DNA of 64,000 nucleotides from Epinephelus fuscoguttatus (Eukaryota > Chordata > Actinopteri > Perciformes > Serranidae), in contig NC_064759.1 in NCBI RefSeq assembly GCF_011397635.1, forward strand, positions 13,536,428-13,600,427, given 5' to 3'. Shown here one piece after another: positions 1 to 11,977 of the stretch. A program made the translations under genes and the position numbers. Each line of letters starts with the position of its first letter. Within the stretch, counting starts at the first letter, position 1. The notes beneath the pieces were generated by a model. It was not told the DNA's origin. It saw only the letters and a list, made by a program, of their open reading frames with translations, and did no database searches.

Positions 1-3000
1 GTGGTGCAGATTGGGTGCAGAGGACCTGATAACCTTATCAAGGAGGATGATGTGCTTTAAAAACATCCTTTAAAGTTCAGTGCGCAGGGTTAATTTTCAT
101 GCAGTGTTCAGTGAAGTGTTTCTCTCCCTTTGATAGGATTATTACAGATGTTAATTACATAACAGTTAACACAGCCCCTAAGTCGCCCATGTATGTGTGT
201 GGTTGTTAGGTTTGATGTCAGGACTGTGTTGTCTTGATGCAGAGCGTTAAAGGTGTGTTTGTAAAAGGCTGGCACTCGGCTTGCAGCTCTGTACTGTGTT
301 TTCACACTGAGGTATTGGTTAATTTAAAGCGCTGCTGAAAGTCCATCTGGTCAGAACATCTCCCTGAATGTCCACAGAGTGCTCTCGACACTGAAAAAGC
401 AGGACACACTTACTGTAGGCGCTAAGTCAGTGGAGTGGAGTGGCGCGTCCTTCCTTTTGATAGCTTCACCATGTCAATTAAATGCCATTCATTGAAGCAA
501 TAAGCCAATTGAGCATGTGAATATGACTGTTTCTGAGGTCAGTGCTTTTACTTCAAGCTTATTGAAGTCATGTTGCAAAGCTGAAAATTTTATCTTTCTA
601 TAGATTTGCACTGCGACTGTGTATTCTGCCTCCACTCTGGCCGATTGGTTAAATCAGAGCACTCTTAGCAGTCCCTGTGGCATATTCAGAGCTTCGCCCT
701 CTCTGAATATTCAAAGTGCACTCTGGGCTCCGGCCAAGGAGGAGGTGCTGCAATGCCTTCCAATGTTTACACCACTAGCCAAATGGGAGCAATCTAACCC
801 CCGAAGATTTTCTCTGCTTAGCTAGCTTTCACTCCACACAGTAAAAATAACTCCCCTTTCCGACAGCCTTTTAATTCACACGCAAGCCAGATGGATCAGT
901 ATTAGTGCGGACGTATTGTGGCATCGACAGAAAATTAACTTGACATCCAGTGAATGCATTTACACATCCCTCTGATGTTTTCACTTTTTACCAATTGAAC
1001 CTGAGTGCACTCTTCTTTTTAATGGAGCGCTGTCTGGATCTGACCTCATTCAGGGGACACACAACGTATAAAAGAAGCCAATTATTATTTTTATGATTTC
1101 ATTGATTTGTTTGAGCTACCGTCCTTTAGTTTGTGTGCATTTATAGATCTATAATAGTGTGTGTTTGTGTGTGTCTTGTGTCTTCCCTGTGTCATCATTC
1201 CTGTGGGGGGAAGGTCGGAGCAGGTAAAGCCACATGTCGCTGTGGCACATGGATGAGGTGGGAGGTTGTTGCCAAGGTAATTGGTTTGTGTGTTTATGTT
1301 TTCGGCTCTCCTAGAGAACAGCATCGCATCTCAAGCACCACGGCACCTAATTAGTAAATGCATTCTTAGGTCATCAAGACTCTCCTGGGTTGGAAGGGTC
1401 AGGTGCCTCGGCTTTCCCTCTGATCTTAAAAAATCATCTTCATCGCTACAGAAAATAAAGAGAAAACAATCCTGGATTTTTTCCTTTTCCCCAGCCCAGT
1501 TCTTTTTTTTTTACCATCTGATGTCTAAATATTTGAGAAAAAAACCCTACTGTTTTTAATTATTTCTGTGGGATTTCTAAAAATATTTCTTTTTGTACTG
1601 ATTGACTTATACTCCATAATGTCATCAACCACCCAACATGCTGAGGTGTGGGAACCCCTTGTTTTAACAGATTTCTCATGTACCTGCCATAAGGTGTGCC
1701 ATGCAGGGGAGCAACCAGAACAGATCTTTGACCCAAACCAGCCATATGGTCCCAACATGGTTGCCCAAGTACATGCCATATGGTCCAGGAATAGCTGCCG
1801 CTGCTGTCGTTTGGCTTCTCATGGAGTATTCTTAGCGGCTCATGTTGAGTCTTTTATTTTTGTAAATGGACTCATTTCCTACTTTAACTCCCAGGAGGAG
1901 AGGGAAAGAAAAAATAAAGAGGGAGTGGTGGGGGGAATACCTGTAAGACGCAAACAGTGTGGTATTATTAGTCCCTGTCGTTTGCATGCAGAGCAGTCCC
2001 CGGTTTTTAAATGAAGGGTGAATCTTTGGCATCATCTAATTAAATGCCCTGAAGCAGTGCAACAGGCTCCCTCTGCACTGCTGGACAGATTTTGGAAGTT
2101 TGTGTGAGAACTTCAACAGTGAGCCGGCCGGACGGACACAAGATGCCATCGTTCATCATATTTCACTCCCCCTGCAGTGATTAATCAACTGATAAATGGG
2201 ATTTGACATATCAGTTTACCAACGGGCCTGTAGATATCAGGGGTTTTATATGTGCTCCTCGGTAACCTGGCCCATGATTAAAACTGGAGATAAGACATAA
2301 TCCAGGCAAATTAACTTTTTGTTTACAATCACTGACATTCGTTTGCAAATATCCTCTCCAACAGTGTGAGCCGTGGTGATTTTAAATTTTACGTTACGCT
2401 ATCTAAATCCTCATAAAGACTCTCGCAGATATTTCAAAATTCATCACTTTGTAGAATATCTTTTTAGGAAGAACAGGATCCGCTTGAACCTGTCAGGATT
2501 GGAAATTGCCATGGTCCTGGCCGAACCTCTCAAGAGAATAATCTCAGAGATTTATGCCCTACTGTAGTACTCTGATTCTTCATCTTATGATTCCCTGAAG
2601 CCGAACAGGATCTGGAGGTTACACTTAGTTCTGCAGATTGGACCAAGATTTGCAATAGAATCTTGTCAAAATGTACTTCAACTTCTATACAGGAACAAAA
2701 CTTAAAATGTTGGTGCGGTGGTCTGCTCTGCAGGTCCTCACGATTGGCATGTGACTATCACAGATAACGGCTACTCTCGCTGTGGAGAAAGTGACTCATT
2801 ATCTCAATCATAAATCGTCCAAATCATTCTTTGGAAACCCTTTCATTCCTTCCTGCAGAGACTCTGACTTGCTTGTCCCTGGAAGGCAATGACTAATTGT
2901 TTTATCTGCAAGTGCTATTGATTGATTTATTCGCAGACAATTTATTTGTTAATATTTTTTATCTTTTTCTTTTTTTCCTCTTTCAATTTAATTTTTATAT

Positions 3001-5283
3001 ATTGGAGTGCCTGTTGTTGGTTTGGGGTGGGATTTTTTGTGTGTATGTATCAATCAGCAACCTCCAGGGCTGAAAAATGGAGCCAACGTCTTAGTGCCAA
3101 AAACTGCAGTACCTCTAATGGCCACTTGAAGCTGGCTCCGAAAGTGAGTCAATTCCCATAGACCTCCATGTTAAAATGCCCAACTTTACAGCAGAAATAA
3201 ACATGTTTACAACCTGGCAGAAAAAACTGTTTTGGTCTCTATAGCTACTATCAATATTCATGACAGCTGTACGGGGGCTGAATTTTTATATAACTTGTAT
3301 ACTTATAACTTATAACGTATATACATTTTATTAAGGCTTAAAGTTACACATATTTAAGAGCGGGGCAGCTTGAGTGACAGGCTGTCTGTAAGGCGTCACT
3401 ACACTCTTTGAGTTAAATCCACCCCTTGCTCCTCTATAGCCCCAACCTCTTGTCCAAATATGGTCATTCCTGACTACAAGAAAAAACTCAAGGCTTCAAA
3501 ACAGGAGCCGTCGTCCATTATTTTATACAGTCCATGGTATATATATTTATTACGTGTATATATATACATCTACGTTTCTTTTGTTGATGCTGAAGGTTGC
3601 GTTTTGTTACAATCAAAAATCAATTTAAAAAACACTATTTGAAAAAATGCATTGCGACCGTGAAGATATCAGCAGTGATGTTGGTGTATGGTGCCAAAGC
3701 CTGACTAACAACATGTCTTCATTTTGATGATGCCTCTTTAGGAACTTTGCAGCTCTGTCAGTGCCTGTCCTTCCTACACAGATGGGAGTTCTGTAATCCT
3801 ATTGATACACACTGGGGGATGAGGCTCAGAGGGAGAAACACGGGATGGCAGGCTTTACCTTTCTCCAGCCCTAGATTTACATCCAAATCCCATTGGTCAT
3901 GGCGTGTGAACTGAACACATTATATAATTTTTATTTGGTGGGTTTATTCACGAGATTTACATATTACGTATCAGTGGGCAAGCTGCATAAAAGTAAGAAT
4001 TAATAAGTTTGTAATGCTTACTGTCAGAAAGAGTGATTGGTAACATGAGTAGTTAGCTGCATGACTCCATCACCTGGAGGGGTTTTATATATCATCTATA
4101 GTATGTTGGATTAGCTCTTTTAGATTTGACTTCCTCCGTGTCATTGAAAACACATCTGCAAGGCCCAGGGCCTCCTACTCTCTTCATCTGTGGCCAATAG
4201 TGTGTGTTTGTCTGCATGTGTTTACGTGTAGGCGTGTATGTGTGTGAGCAGTCCTTGACTGCAGTGGATAGGTGCTGATTAGCCAAGCTGCCGGGGTCTT
4301 TTGTGCTCCTCAGACGGGGGTATAATTGTTCTTTGTTCAGTGCTCAGCATCTCTTTGAAGTCTCTCATTCAATTTATGTCCTTACAGATTCTCTCTCCCT
4401 TCTCTATGTTATCCACCCGCGCTTTTTTTTTTTTTTTTTTTTTTTTTTGCTGGGTGTCAGACCCCTGGGTTGTAATTACATAGCAACCTATAGAGATGTA
4501 TCGTACAGGAAAGATAGTTGAGCATGTATGGATTTAAATTAATGTGACAGAATCATGATCCTTGTCCACAGAAATCAACGTGAAGCCATTTCATGAAATC
4601 ACAGCAATCACATGTTCAGATGGTACATATTAAAAACAACTGAAGCCCATGTCCAGTAAACCGTAGAAAATTGGCCACTTTGCTATTAACACTGGGTGGC
4701 TATCAGGCTTTCCATGAGTGAGCATCATTACAAAGGCTATTCCTCTAATATGTCTCATCTGCAGGGACGAGCACCGTCTTTGACAGCTAGTTTAAGAGCA
4801 GCAACTCATACTGCCATTGTTTCTTTCAGTTGCTGTCATAATTAAATGGAAGATCACTGCTTCTAATGAACTGTGGTTGTACTCTAGTGAATTACTTCCA
4901 ACCATCCGAGATAATGCAGCCCCTTAGAGTTAGTCTAACATATAATGTGGCATATAGACAGACCAAGAGAAGAGAGAAGTGTGTGTGAGGGAGAGACTCC
5001 TGTTGGTTCTCATTGCCAAATCTCCCTAAGGAGAGAGCTGTTTATGCGCGCATGAAAAGCATTGGCAAGCAAGCCGGTGTGTAGAGAGAGACAGAGAGAA
5101 TGAGGGCAGCCTCTAAGAAGAGAACGATGGTTTAGGGTTTTTTTTCTTTGCTGGGAGACAATGGAGAATGGAGGGAAAAAGAGAAAGACACCAGGGCTGG
5201 GTAAACCTGTTGCCTGCTTCAGTTGCCAAGGGCTACCTGTTGCTAACAACGTGTGCGTATGTGTGTTTATTGTCTGCGAGCAG
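1..5283. other. kcnn3 intron (upstream part)
   Basis: No exon encoding the SK pore or S6 can be read here on either strand, so the preceding kcnn3 exon lies left of the window. The stretch contains one interspersed repeat (about 3058-3538), a 26-base T run (4423-4448) and otherwise AT-rich sequence in which I see nothing codable. Confidence 0.7.
3058..3538. repeat. Interspersed teleost repeat in kcnn3 intron
   Basis: The block resembles, from memory, a high-copy fish repeat: it contains 'ggctgaaaaatggagccaa', 'catagacctccatgttaaaa' and ends near 'tttatacagtccatgg'. Class is not resolved and the ends are approximate. Confidence 0.5.
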
Positions 5284-8200
5284 ATAAAGAACGCAGCGGC
5301 TAACGTGCTGAGGGAAACCTGGCTCATCTACAAACACACCAAGCTGATGAAGAAGATCGACCACTCCAGAGTCCGCAAACACCAGCGGAAGTTCCTCCAG
5401 GCTATACATCAGTGAGACACCACACCTTACACCCACACGCTGAAAAAAAAACACACATGCACACAAGCACATGCACACAACAGTGCTGCTGATGAAGCCT
5501 TTGAAATCAGCTGTACTTTCTATCCACCCACAAGTTGAATCAACGCTGATAATCAGATAAATGCATGAATCCTTGCACACACACACACACACACACTCAC
5601 ACAAAGATGCACACAGACACACAAAATGAATCATCATCTGCTAAAGGGCAGGTTCACTCCAGGCAAATACAGTTGTGGGACTGGATAATGAGTGTATTGT
5701 GTACTCTACTTAGGAGTGTTGTTGGCGATACAAAGACATATAGCAGAACTTAAAGGAGCAGTGTGTAAGATATAGTGACATATAGTGGTGACGATAGCAG
5801 ATTGCGACCAACTGAAGCTTCTCCCCGTTAGAATACCTTCAGTGTTCATTGTTCAGGAGGTTTTTCCCCTGAGCCAAATTATCCACAGAGGTCTCTTCCG
5901 CTCCTAAACAAACGTACCAGGTAATTAAAACACTGAATAAAGCAATTTCACATTACAAATCAGTGTTTCTCCTACGTTGTTCGGCATATCGCAGATACGC
6001 TGCTAGCCCAGCGCCTGCTAATGACTGCTCACCTATTTTCTGTGATTACAAAATGTGTGCTCACCTTATTCCTGATTCAGACATTCTGGAGGTTTTTACC
6101 ATGACCCATATTATCCACAGAGGTCTCTGCCGCTCCAAAATAAACAGACCCAGTGATTTAAACTGGTAAAAGAGCCAAATTATACACAGAGGTTTCTTCC
6201 TCCCTATAACAAATGGACCAGGTGATTAAAACATGTAAAAACACAGAATAAAGCAGTCTCACGTTAAAAAATCAGTGTTTTTATGACACTCTCTTTGTAG
6301 CAAATAGCCCTATCTAGGGCCAGTGTTTGGTTTGTATGTTCTCTGCTACTGTAGAAACATGGCAATGCAACATGGCGATCTCTGTAGACGAGGACTCGCT
6401 CCCTATATAGATATAAACAGCTCATTCTAAGATAACAAAAACACAACAATTAGTATTTTCAAGTGACTATACTCTAAAGAAAACATACTTATTGTATTAT
6501 ATTCCATTTCAGCCTATATATCCCCCTAAATCCTACACACTGGACCTTTATTAAAGGTCTGTGTTGTTAACTATTCTGTCTCCAACAACCATCCCAGTGT
6601 TTATGCACTTAAAAAATATCCCCCTAAATCCCACACACTGGACATCTAACAGTGCATTGTAATTCAGCTTCGCCATACCATTGTTTGCTTATATTTGCAT
6701 GGCCACAGGGGTGGTTGTCTTGTTAAAGGTTGTTTTACTCAAAGATTTTTGTTTATCCTCTGTCTAGCATCACAATTAAGCAGCCCTTGAATGCCGCTCA
6801 CTCCTTTGATCTCAAATGCTTCGGTCTAGGCTTGTGAACATTAAACAAGTGCCTGCAAAAGCCAGAGTCAAGAGACCTAAGACTCTTTTTAATTGTGACA
6901 CGAAAGGGCTAATCCTGAAGCATGTGGACTGTGGCTGAGATGAGGCTGACTCTGCGAACACAGTAACAGGGTGATTTTATGGGGATAGAGTACATTTTCT
7001 GGTTCAGTCCTGTTAACAGAGAGACACGTTCATCTGGAGGTGCGGCTTTGTGAAATCAGTCTGTGCTTCATTATCATGGAGGAAGCCACAGGGTTTATTT
7101 TATGAAAACACAGATTAGACCTTTAGTTATTATATTGTGTTTGTGAGAGTCACCAAGTCTTATTTTTAATTGGACTGAAGAAATTAAGAAATTTATTTTA
7201 TCTATTAGCACTCCATTTCATTGATTTCCCTTTAGGCCTGATTCCCCTTAAGGCTTGTTAATATCAAAGGACTCATAATAAGCTAATCTTTAGGTAAATA
7301 CTATGTTAGATGCTTTAATATTCAAAAAACACATAATTTTTTCACATACTGTCTGCTTGAATATACCTGTATTCACCCTTTATGAAACGCTCTGTTTTTG
7401 CATCCATCCTGAAAAAGCCCAGTCTGCTCTTAATTGGTCATCTTTTCTGGTTCTTCCACATCTGAGCTCTAGTCTAGTCTGGTTTACAGGCAAAGATTTC
7501 TACATTTGGACTGTGTGCATTTGTCTCTTTGGATGGAAATTTGACATTTTACAATATGATTCATTTAAAACTACCCTGTTTATGTACTCTAGAGATTGAA
7601 GTCCCCATGATATTAAAAATATGTTTCCCAAGTGTGTTAGTTGATATTTATATCTTGTTTTATGCCAAATATATGTCAAAAAATCTGTATCAGAGCGATT
7701 CTAAGTGTTAATTCGTAGGCAGCTGGACTTGCTTGAGTTTCTTTAACCTCTCATCCAAGAGGCTTCTTCAGTTCTAACATCAGTTACCGTGACCTGGATG
7801 ACTGAGAATCTTCACCAACAGTATCAGAGTATTTTTACAACAAAATCACTGTGTTTTCACGGTCTGTTAAACATTTCATATATTTGATGATCCTGCACTC
7901 AGGGGAATTAATGAAAGTTCATCCAATCAAATGAGAATTTAGGTGTCTAGCTAGCCACATCAGTCATATAAATCCGCACTTCACTGTTTTGTGGGCTGTA
8001 GTGGCTAACAGAACAACATGGAAAGCATCTGTTTAGATATTCAAAACAATGTGGCAGAAGTATAATTCATTCATCTCTCTCTCCTCCTCTGCAGGTGAGG
8101 GAGGTGTGTGTGGAGCCAAAAGTCAGCTTAGCAGCGGACTCTGCTGTAGCTGCGTATCACGCTAAACTCTAAGCCTGCCCACTTTTTAGTGGTCCAATCA

Positions 8201-10585
8201 AATACAAATAATTTGTCTTAAATCCCTCCTGTAACTGTACGCCACTCAAATAGAGTGATGCAGGGATGAGGTTTATTTGTAGGCCAACAGGAATGTTAAC
8301 ATCGCACTGATTCCCTCAACAAAAAGCCTATGGAATTTGTCCATTGGATTTTTAAATATTGCAGAAAATAAGTTTATTACTGACACTTTTTTTCAGCAAG
8401 ATAATCTTCACAAATGAACACCACTTTTATGATTTTTAAAGCTTAAATGCAATCGTCAGAAGTAAAAAGCTAACTTTAGGCAACAAACAATATACATCAT
8501 GGTCGCATGATTTCAACGTCGCTGCCACAGCAAAACTGTAAACTGTCAGCGTGATGTTTCTCTGTGGTCTCACGGAGCCACTTTTTAAAGTCACCTAAAG
8601 GCTTTAAAATTCACATGTGGGGTATTTACCAGTGTATTTCATGTCATAGAAGAAAACTGGAAGGCTCGTAAACTAGGGTTGACCACAGACCTTATTTCAA
8701 GCATCCAACCAAAAATACTTTCTAAAAAGCCACTGACAAGGGGACAAGGGCAGTGCCAAAAGGCTAACTAATTTCCGGGTTTTAGGACTCATTCCTGCGC
8801 CACCCTATAATCAGTGTCTTTTGGAAATATGTCATAGTACAGAAGCTAAAGACGCTCCAACTTCAGTTTCACAGGGACTTTAATGCCTCATTCTTATTTC
8901 AATATTAAATGTATGTATATTTTCACCAGCATTACAAAATTAGAGCATTTCAGAGCACATTGTGTTCGTGCCTTCAAATCCAGCGACGCACTGCAGGTAG
9001 AAATGAAGCTGAATTAGGCAAGGTGACCGCTTCACAGTGTTGTTGTCTGGACCCGGAGGGATTAGCTCTCTGGACCGACCACTGTGTATTTATTGGGTTC
9101 CCATTTTGTGTGTGTGTGTGTGTGTGTATCTGTTTGCAGATTACGCAGTGTGAAAATGGAGCAGAGGAAACTCAGTGATCAGGCCAACACACTAGTAGAC
9201 CTCTCAAAGGTGAGTCACACACACACACACACACACACACAGGTGACACACACACACATATCTGTTCTCTTCATTTATGTAGGACATCCACTTCACAGAC
9301 ACATTACCATCGGACAGGTTGGTAACTCGAACCTAACATGCCTTTGCCCCCCAAAAATATACCACAACATTCCTCCGTTTCAATGATGACCTGCCGTTTC
9401 TGTGGCTTTGTGTCTCCTAGCAACCGGAACAAGTGTTAAAACAGGGATGACTGAGTGAGAGAGAGCGAGGAGGAAATGAGAGGAGGGAGGGGAGTGCTCA
9501 TGTTTTTCTGTTACTGTGTGGGTGTCTGAGTGAGAATGTGAGCGCACATGTGTGAGTGTGTGTTTGTGTGTGTGTGTGTGTGATTGTGAAAGAGAGAGAG
9601 AAATAAAGGAGAGGGATCGAGTGAATAAGCAGGAAAAAAAAGATTGCACGCGGGTGTGTGTGTTTGTGTCTTTCCAAGGAGCAATGCCTTTAGCACCAAA
9701 TATTTTGCAATTATGCCATCTCAGTGACTCCATCTCAATTGGCCACTTGTGCGTTTACCATGGTTACGGAGGCCAGGATGTGCAAGGCAGGGACACTCTG
9801 CTGCCTCCCTTTCATTCTCCCTCTCTTCTCTCTTATTCTCTCTTTCTTCACAGTGTTATAACGCCCACATAGAGACTTCCCTCCAGCCTCTTCTACACTC
9901 GAGTTTCTACTCCCTCTTGGACATTTTATGCTTGCTGTCTTACTCACTCCTCCCCAGCCTCAGGCTTGCCCTCTTTGCACTTTTACTACACTCTCTAACC
10001 CCTCTCGCCGTCTCTTTCCGTCCAAATGAATCTTCTTCAAACAAGCTTTAATAAAACAACCCTGATAATACTCCTGTTTACGCATTTGCAATCTGTCTCC
10101 TTTCTTCAAAGTACTCTGTGTGCACTGACTCATCTGCCACTCTCCTCTCACAGATGCAGAGTGTCATGTATGAGCTCATGTCAGAGCTCAACGACCGCAG
10201 CGAGGACTTGGAGCGCCAGATGCTATCCCTGGAGCAGCGGGTGGAGCAGCTCACCGCCGGCTTCAACACCCTGCCTGCCCACCTCTCGGCCACCCTCAGC
10301 GCGCAGCACGCCGCCCTGGTCCACTTGCTTCGGGAGAGGGATGCGAGGGACGGTAGAGGAGGTGGTGGTGGAGGAGGGGGAGGTGCTGTGGTCCCACTGT
10401 CTCCAGCTGCGTCTTTAGCCACTGCTTCAGCTTCAATTTCTCCAGTCCAGGTCGCATCTCCAGCACCACCCCCATCCCAAGTCCCCACATTGGCCTTGGA
10501 GTCCCCTCTTTCGCCCCCACCTTTGAGCCCAGAGGGGAGCCTGGAGGCTAGTCCCAACCCCAACACCTGCACTTCTAGCTGCTGA
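5284..10585 (+). CDS. kcnn3: Small-conductance Ca2+-activated K+ channel SK3, 3' end (last three coding exons)
   Basis: Exons 5284-5411, 9140-9209 and 10154-10585 (stop TGA) join in frame with GT/AG borders; a Gln codon is split CA|A across the first junction. The product is the C-terminal part of an SK channel: the calmodulin-binding domain (from [20 protein letters not shown] through KFLQAIHQ and [18 protein letters not shown]) followed by a coiled coil ([11 protein letters not shown]). SK channels are tetrameric K+ channels gated by constitutively bound calmodulin and set afterhyperpolarisation. The coiled coil and the ending in TSSC fit SK3 better than SK1 or SK2, and the neighbours are human 1q21-q22 genes. 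Odd point: the tail has a run of nine glycines and then a Pro/Ser-rich stretch that I do not recall in mammalian SK3. The S1-S6 and pore exons are not in the window; 1-5283 must be intron. The paralogue call is less certain than the family. Confidence 0.93.
5750..6554. mobile_element. TTAA-flanked palindromic MITE, copy 1
   Basis: The left end reads TTAAAGGAGCAGTGTGTAAG and the right end is its inverted counterpart (ctaaatcctacacactgg then acctttattaa). Blocks with 'gaggtttttcccctgagcc' and 'ccacagaggtctctt' occur twice inside, so this copy has an internal duplication. A second copy of the right terminus lies at about 6612-6653. TTAA at both ends is the target site typical of piggyBac-type elements, which is an inference for this family. 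Confidence 0.7.
7708..7812. repeat. Retroelement-like fragment
   Basis: Contains 'cctctcatccaagaggcttc' followed by 'ttcagttct', a motif I recognise from dispersed fish elements. Too short to classify. Confidence 0.35.
8240..8810. repeat. Dispersed repeat shared with 57640-58170
   Basis: This kcnn3 intron block matches an entrep3 intron block over several hundred bases in the same order. Shared landmarks are 'aaatgcaatc(g/a)tcagaa', 'gaccacagacctta(t)' with 'caagcatc(c/t)aacca', and 'gtgttaggactcattcct'-like ends. Class is unknown and the ends are approximate. Confidence 0.6.
9107..9127. repeat. (GT)n microsatellite upstream of kcnn3 exon
   Basis: A GT repeat lies just before the polypyrimidine/acceptor region (tgtttgcag) of the exon starting at 9140. 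Confidence 0.9.
9214..9241. repeat. (CA)n microsatellite downstream of kcnn3 exon
   Basis: A CA repeat begins a few bases after the donor gtgagt of the exon ending at 9209. It is complementary to the GT repeat on the other side of that exon. Confidence 0.9.
9548..9583. repeat. GT-rich microsatellite in kcnn3 intron
   Basis: An imperfect GT repeat followed by a short (GA)n tract. Confidence 0.8.
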
Positions 10586-11140
10586 AGACAGCTGTGAGGA
10601 CCAGGACAGGACATATGTGGTGGGAAAACAGGGAGAGAGGAGGGGGAGAGGGGGGGGATGTGCCAGTCCTCTCAGTTCAGACTATAGGAGAGGAACAAGG
10701 AGGGAGGAGGAGAGAGATGGGAGGTGATCCTCTGAAACTAACGCTCCATGAGGGAGGGATGAAGACGGGACTATGAGGAGAAATAATAGGATTAAGATGG
10801 AGGGCCGGTATGAATGATGAGACATGTTAGGGACTTTGGGGCGCCTTCCTTGACGAGGGAAGGAGAAGAAAAATGGAGAAAAAATGGAGACTCTAAAATG
10901 TGTAAGGGGAGGGAGAATGTCAAGAGGGTGAGAAATGGAGGTAGAGAGGATGAGGAGGGGGAAGGAGAGAGGAGGAGAAATAACGAGGAATAATTATATG
11001 AACTCAGAGCTCCTAAATGGAATCCACTCCAATTACTGAAAAAGGGCCTTTTATTCTCTCTCTGTCTCTCTCTATCTCTCTCTCTCTTTCTTCTTTTCTC
11101 CCCCTCTTTCCTTCCCTCTCTCCCAATCTTTCTCTCCCTT
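10586..11140 (+). other. kcnn3 3' UTR/flank: purine-rich then pyrimidine-rich
   Basis: Downstream of the stop the + strand is strongly GA/GGA-rich (about 10610-10985, including G runs at 10631-10657). After a short mixed stretch it becomes CT-rich (about 11051-11140). The two parts are partly complementary. I cannot place a polyadenylation site with confidence. Confidence 0.6.
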
Positions 11141-11977
11141 CATCAGGAATTAATGACCATGACTTTTTATCCTTATGATGTATTTTCTATCTGAATGCTA
11201 ATTGTGTGTTAACGAGCATCCCTTTAACAGAAGGTTCGATCAATACGACCATGATATTAAAAAAAAAAAAAAACTAGTGGCATGCACTGCACACACACAG
11301 ACACACAAACACACACACACACACAAAAACGTATACCGACGCATCCTCCACGCAATACAAGTTAACTCAGCACAAACATAAATACACAATCTTTCACAAT
11401 GCAGGCCCTATTTAGACTCACACAAAGAAACTGTGTGCAGTAGCCCACAAGATAATACTTAAGCCTATACTGCCAAGCACTCAATGCACTGTCAATCTCC
11501 ACAGAGCACTGCCAAGCAATGTAGACACACTGTAAAAAATGTTCATCCAAACGACTTATCTTTTGTGGGTGTGAGCTAATGCAGTAGTTTAGACTTACAA
11601 TGCATAGTTGTGACATTTTGACTACTCAGCTGGGAGAATCGTAACCCTTCACTGCACTTCACTACAGATGTAGTCGAAATAAGTTGGTACGACACAGAGG
11701 AACATGAGTCACCGCAGCATCTGTTTGTGACGAGGAAGACAGTCGCAGATGATAGAATAACCGCGACACAACTGCAACAGGACTTTATTACTGCATTTCT
11801 TGGATTAGATGGAGCTGGACTGATGTTTAAGTGCTGTGCTGAAGTGAGACTTTGAAGAGTTTGATTATGTTTGAGTTCTGTGAATGTTTCAGAAAATGGA
11901 TCATTAATATTTGTATCAAGTGCATTAACGCTGGGATGGCTGTTGGAAGAAAGACTAGATTATGGCAAAAAACCTTA

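Noticed and set aside
1-5283. Upstream kcnn3 exons (pore, S6)
   Set aside because: Looked for the K-channel signature and the residues before the calmodulin-binding domain in all frames; none are present, so they must lie outside the window.
8098-8172. Strong acceptor-like 'ctcctcctctgcag' in a kcnn3 intron, considered as an alternative exon
   Set aside because: The following frame ([15 protein letters not shown]...) matches nothing in SK channels and has no clear donor.
10078-10614. 178-codon open frame on the - strand
   Set aside because: It lies opposite the last kcnn3 exon, whose composition (GC-rich, Gly/Pro codons) keeps the other strand open. No domain is seen.
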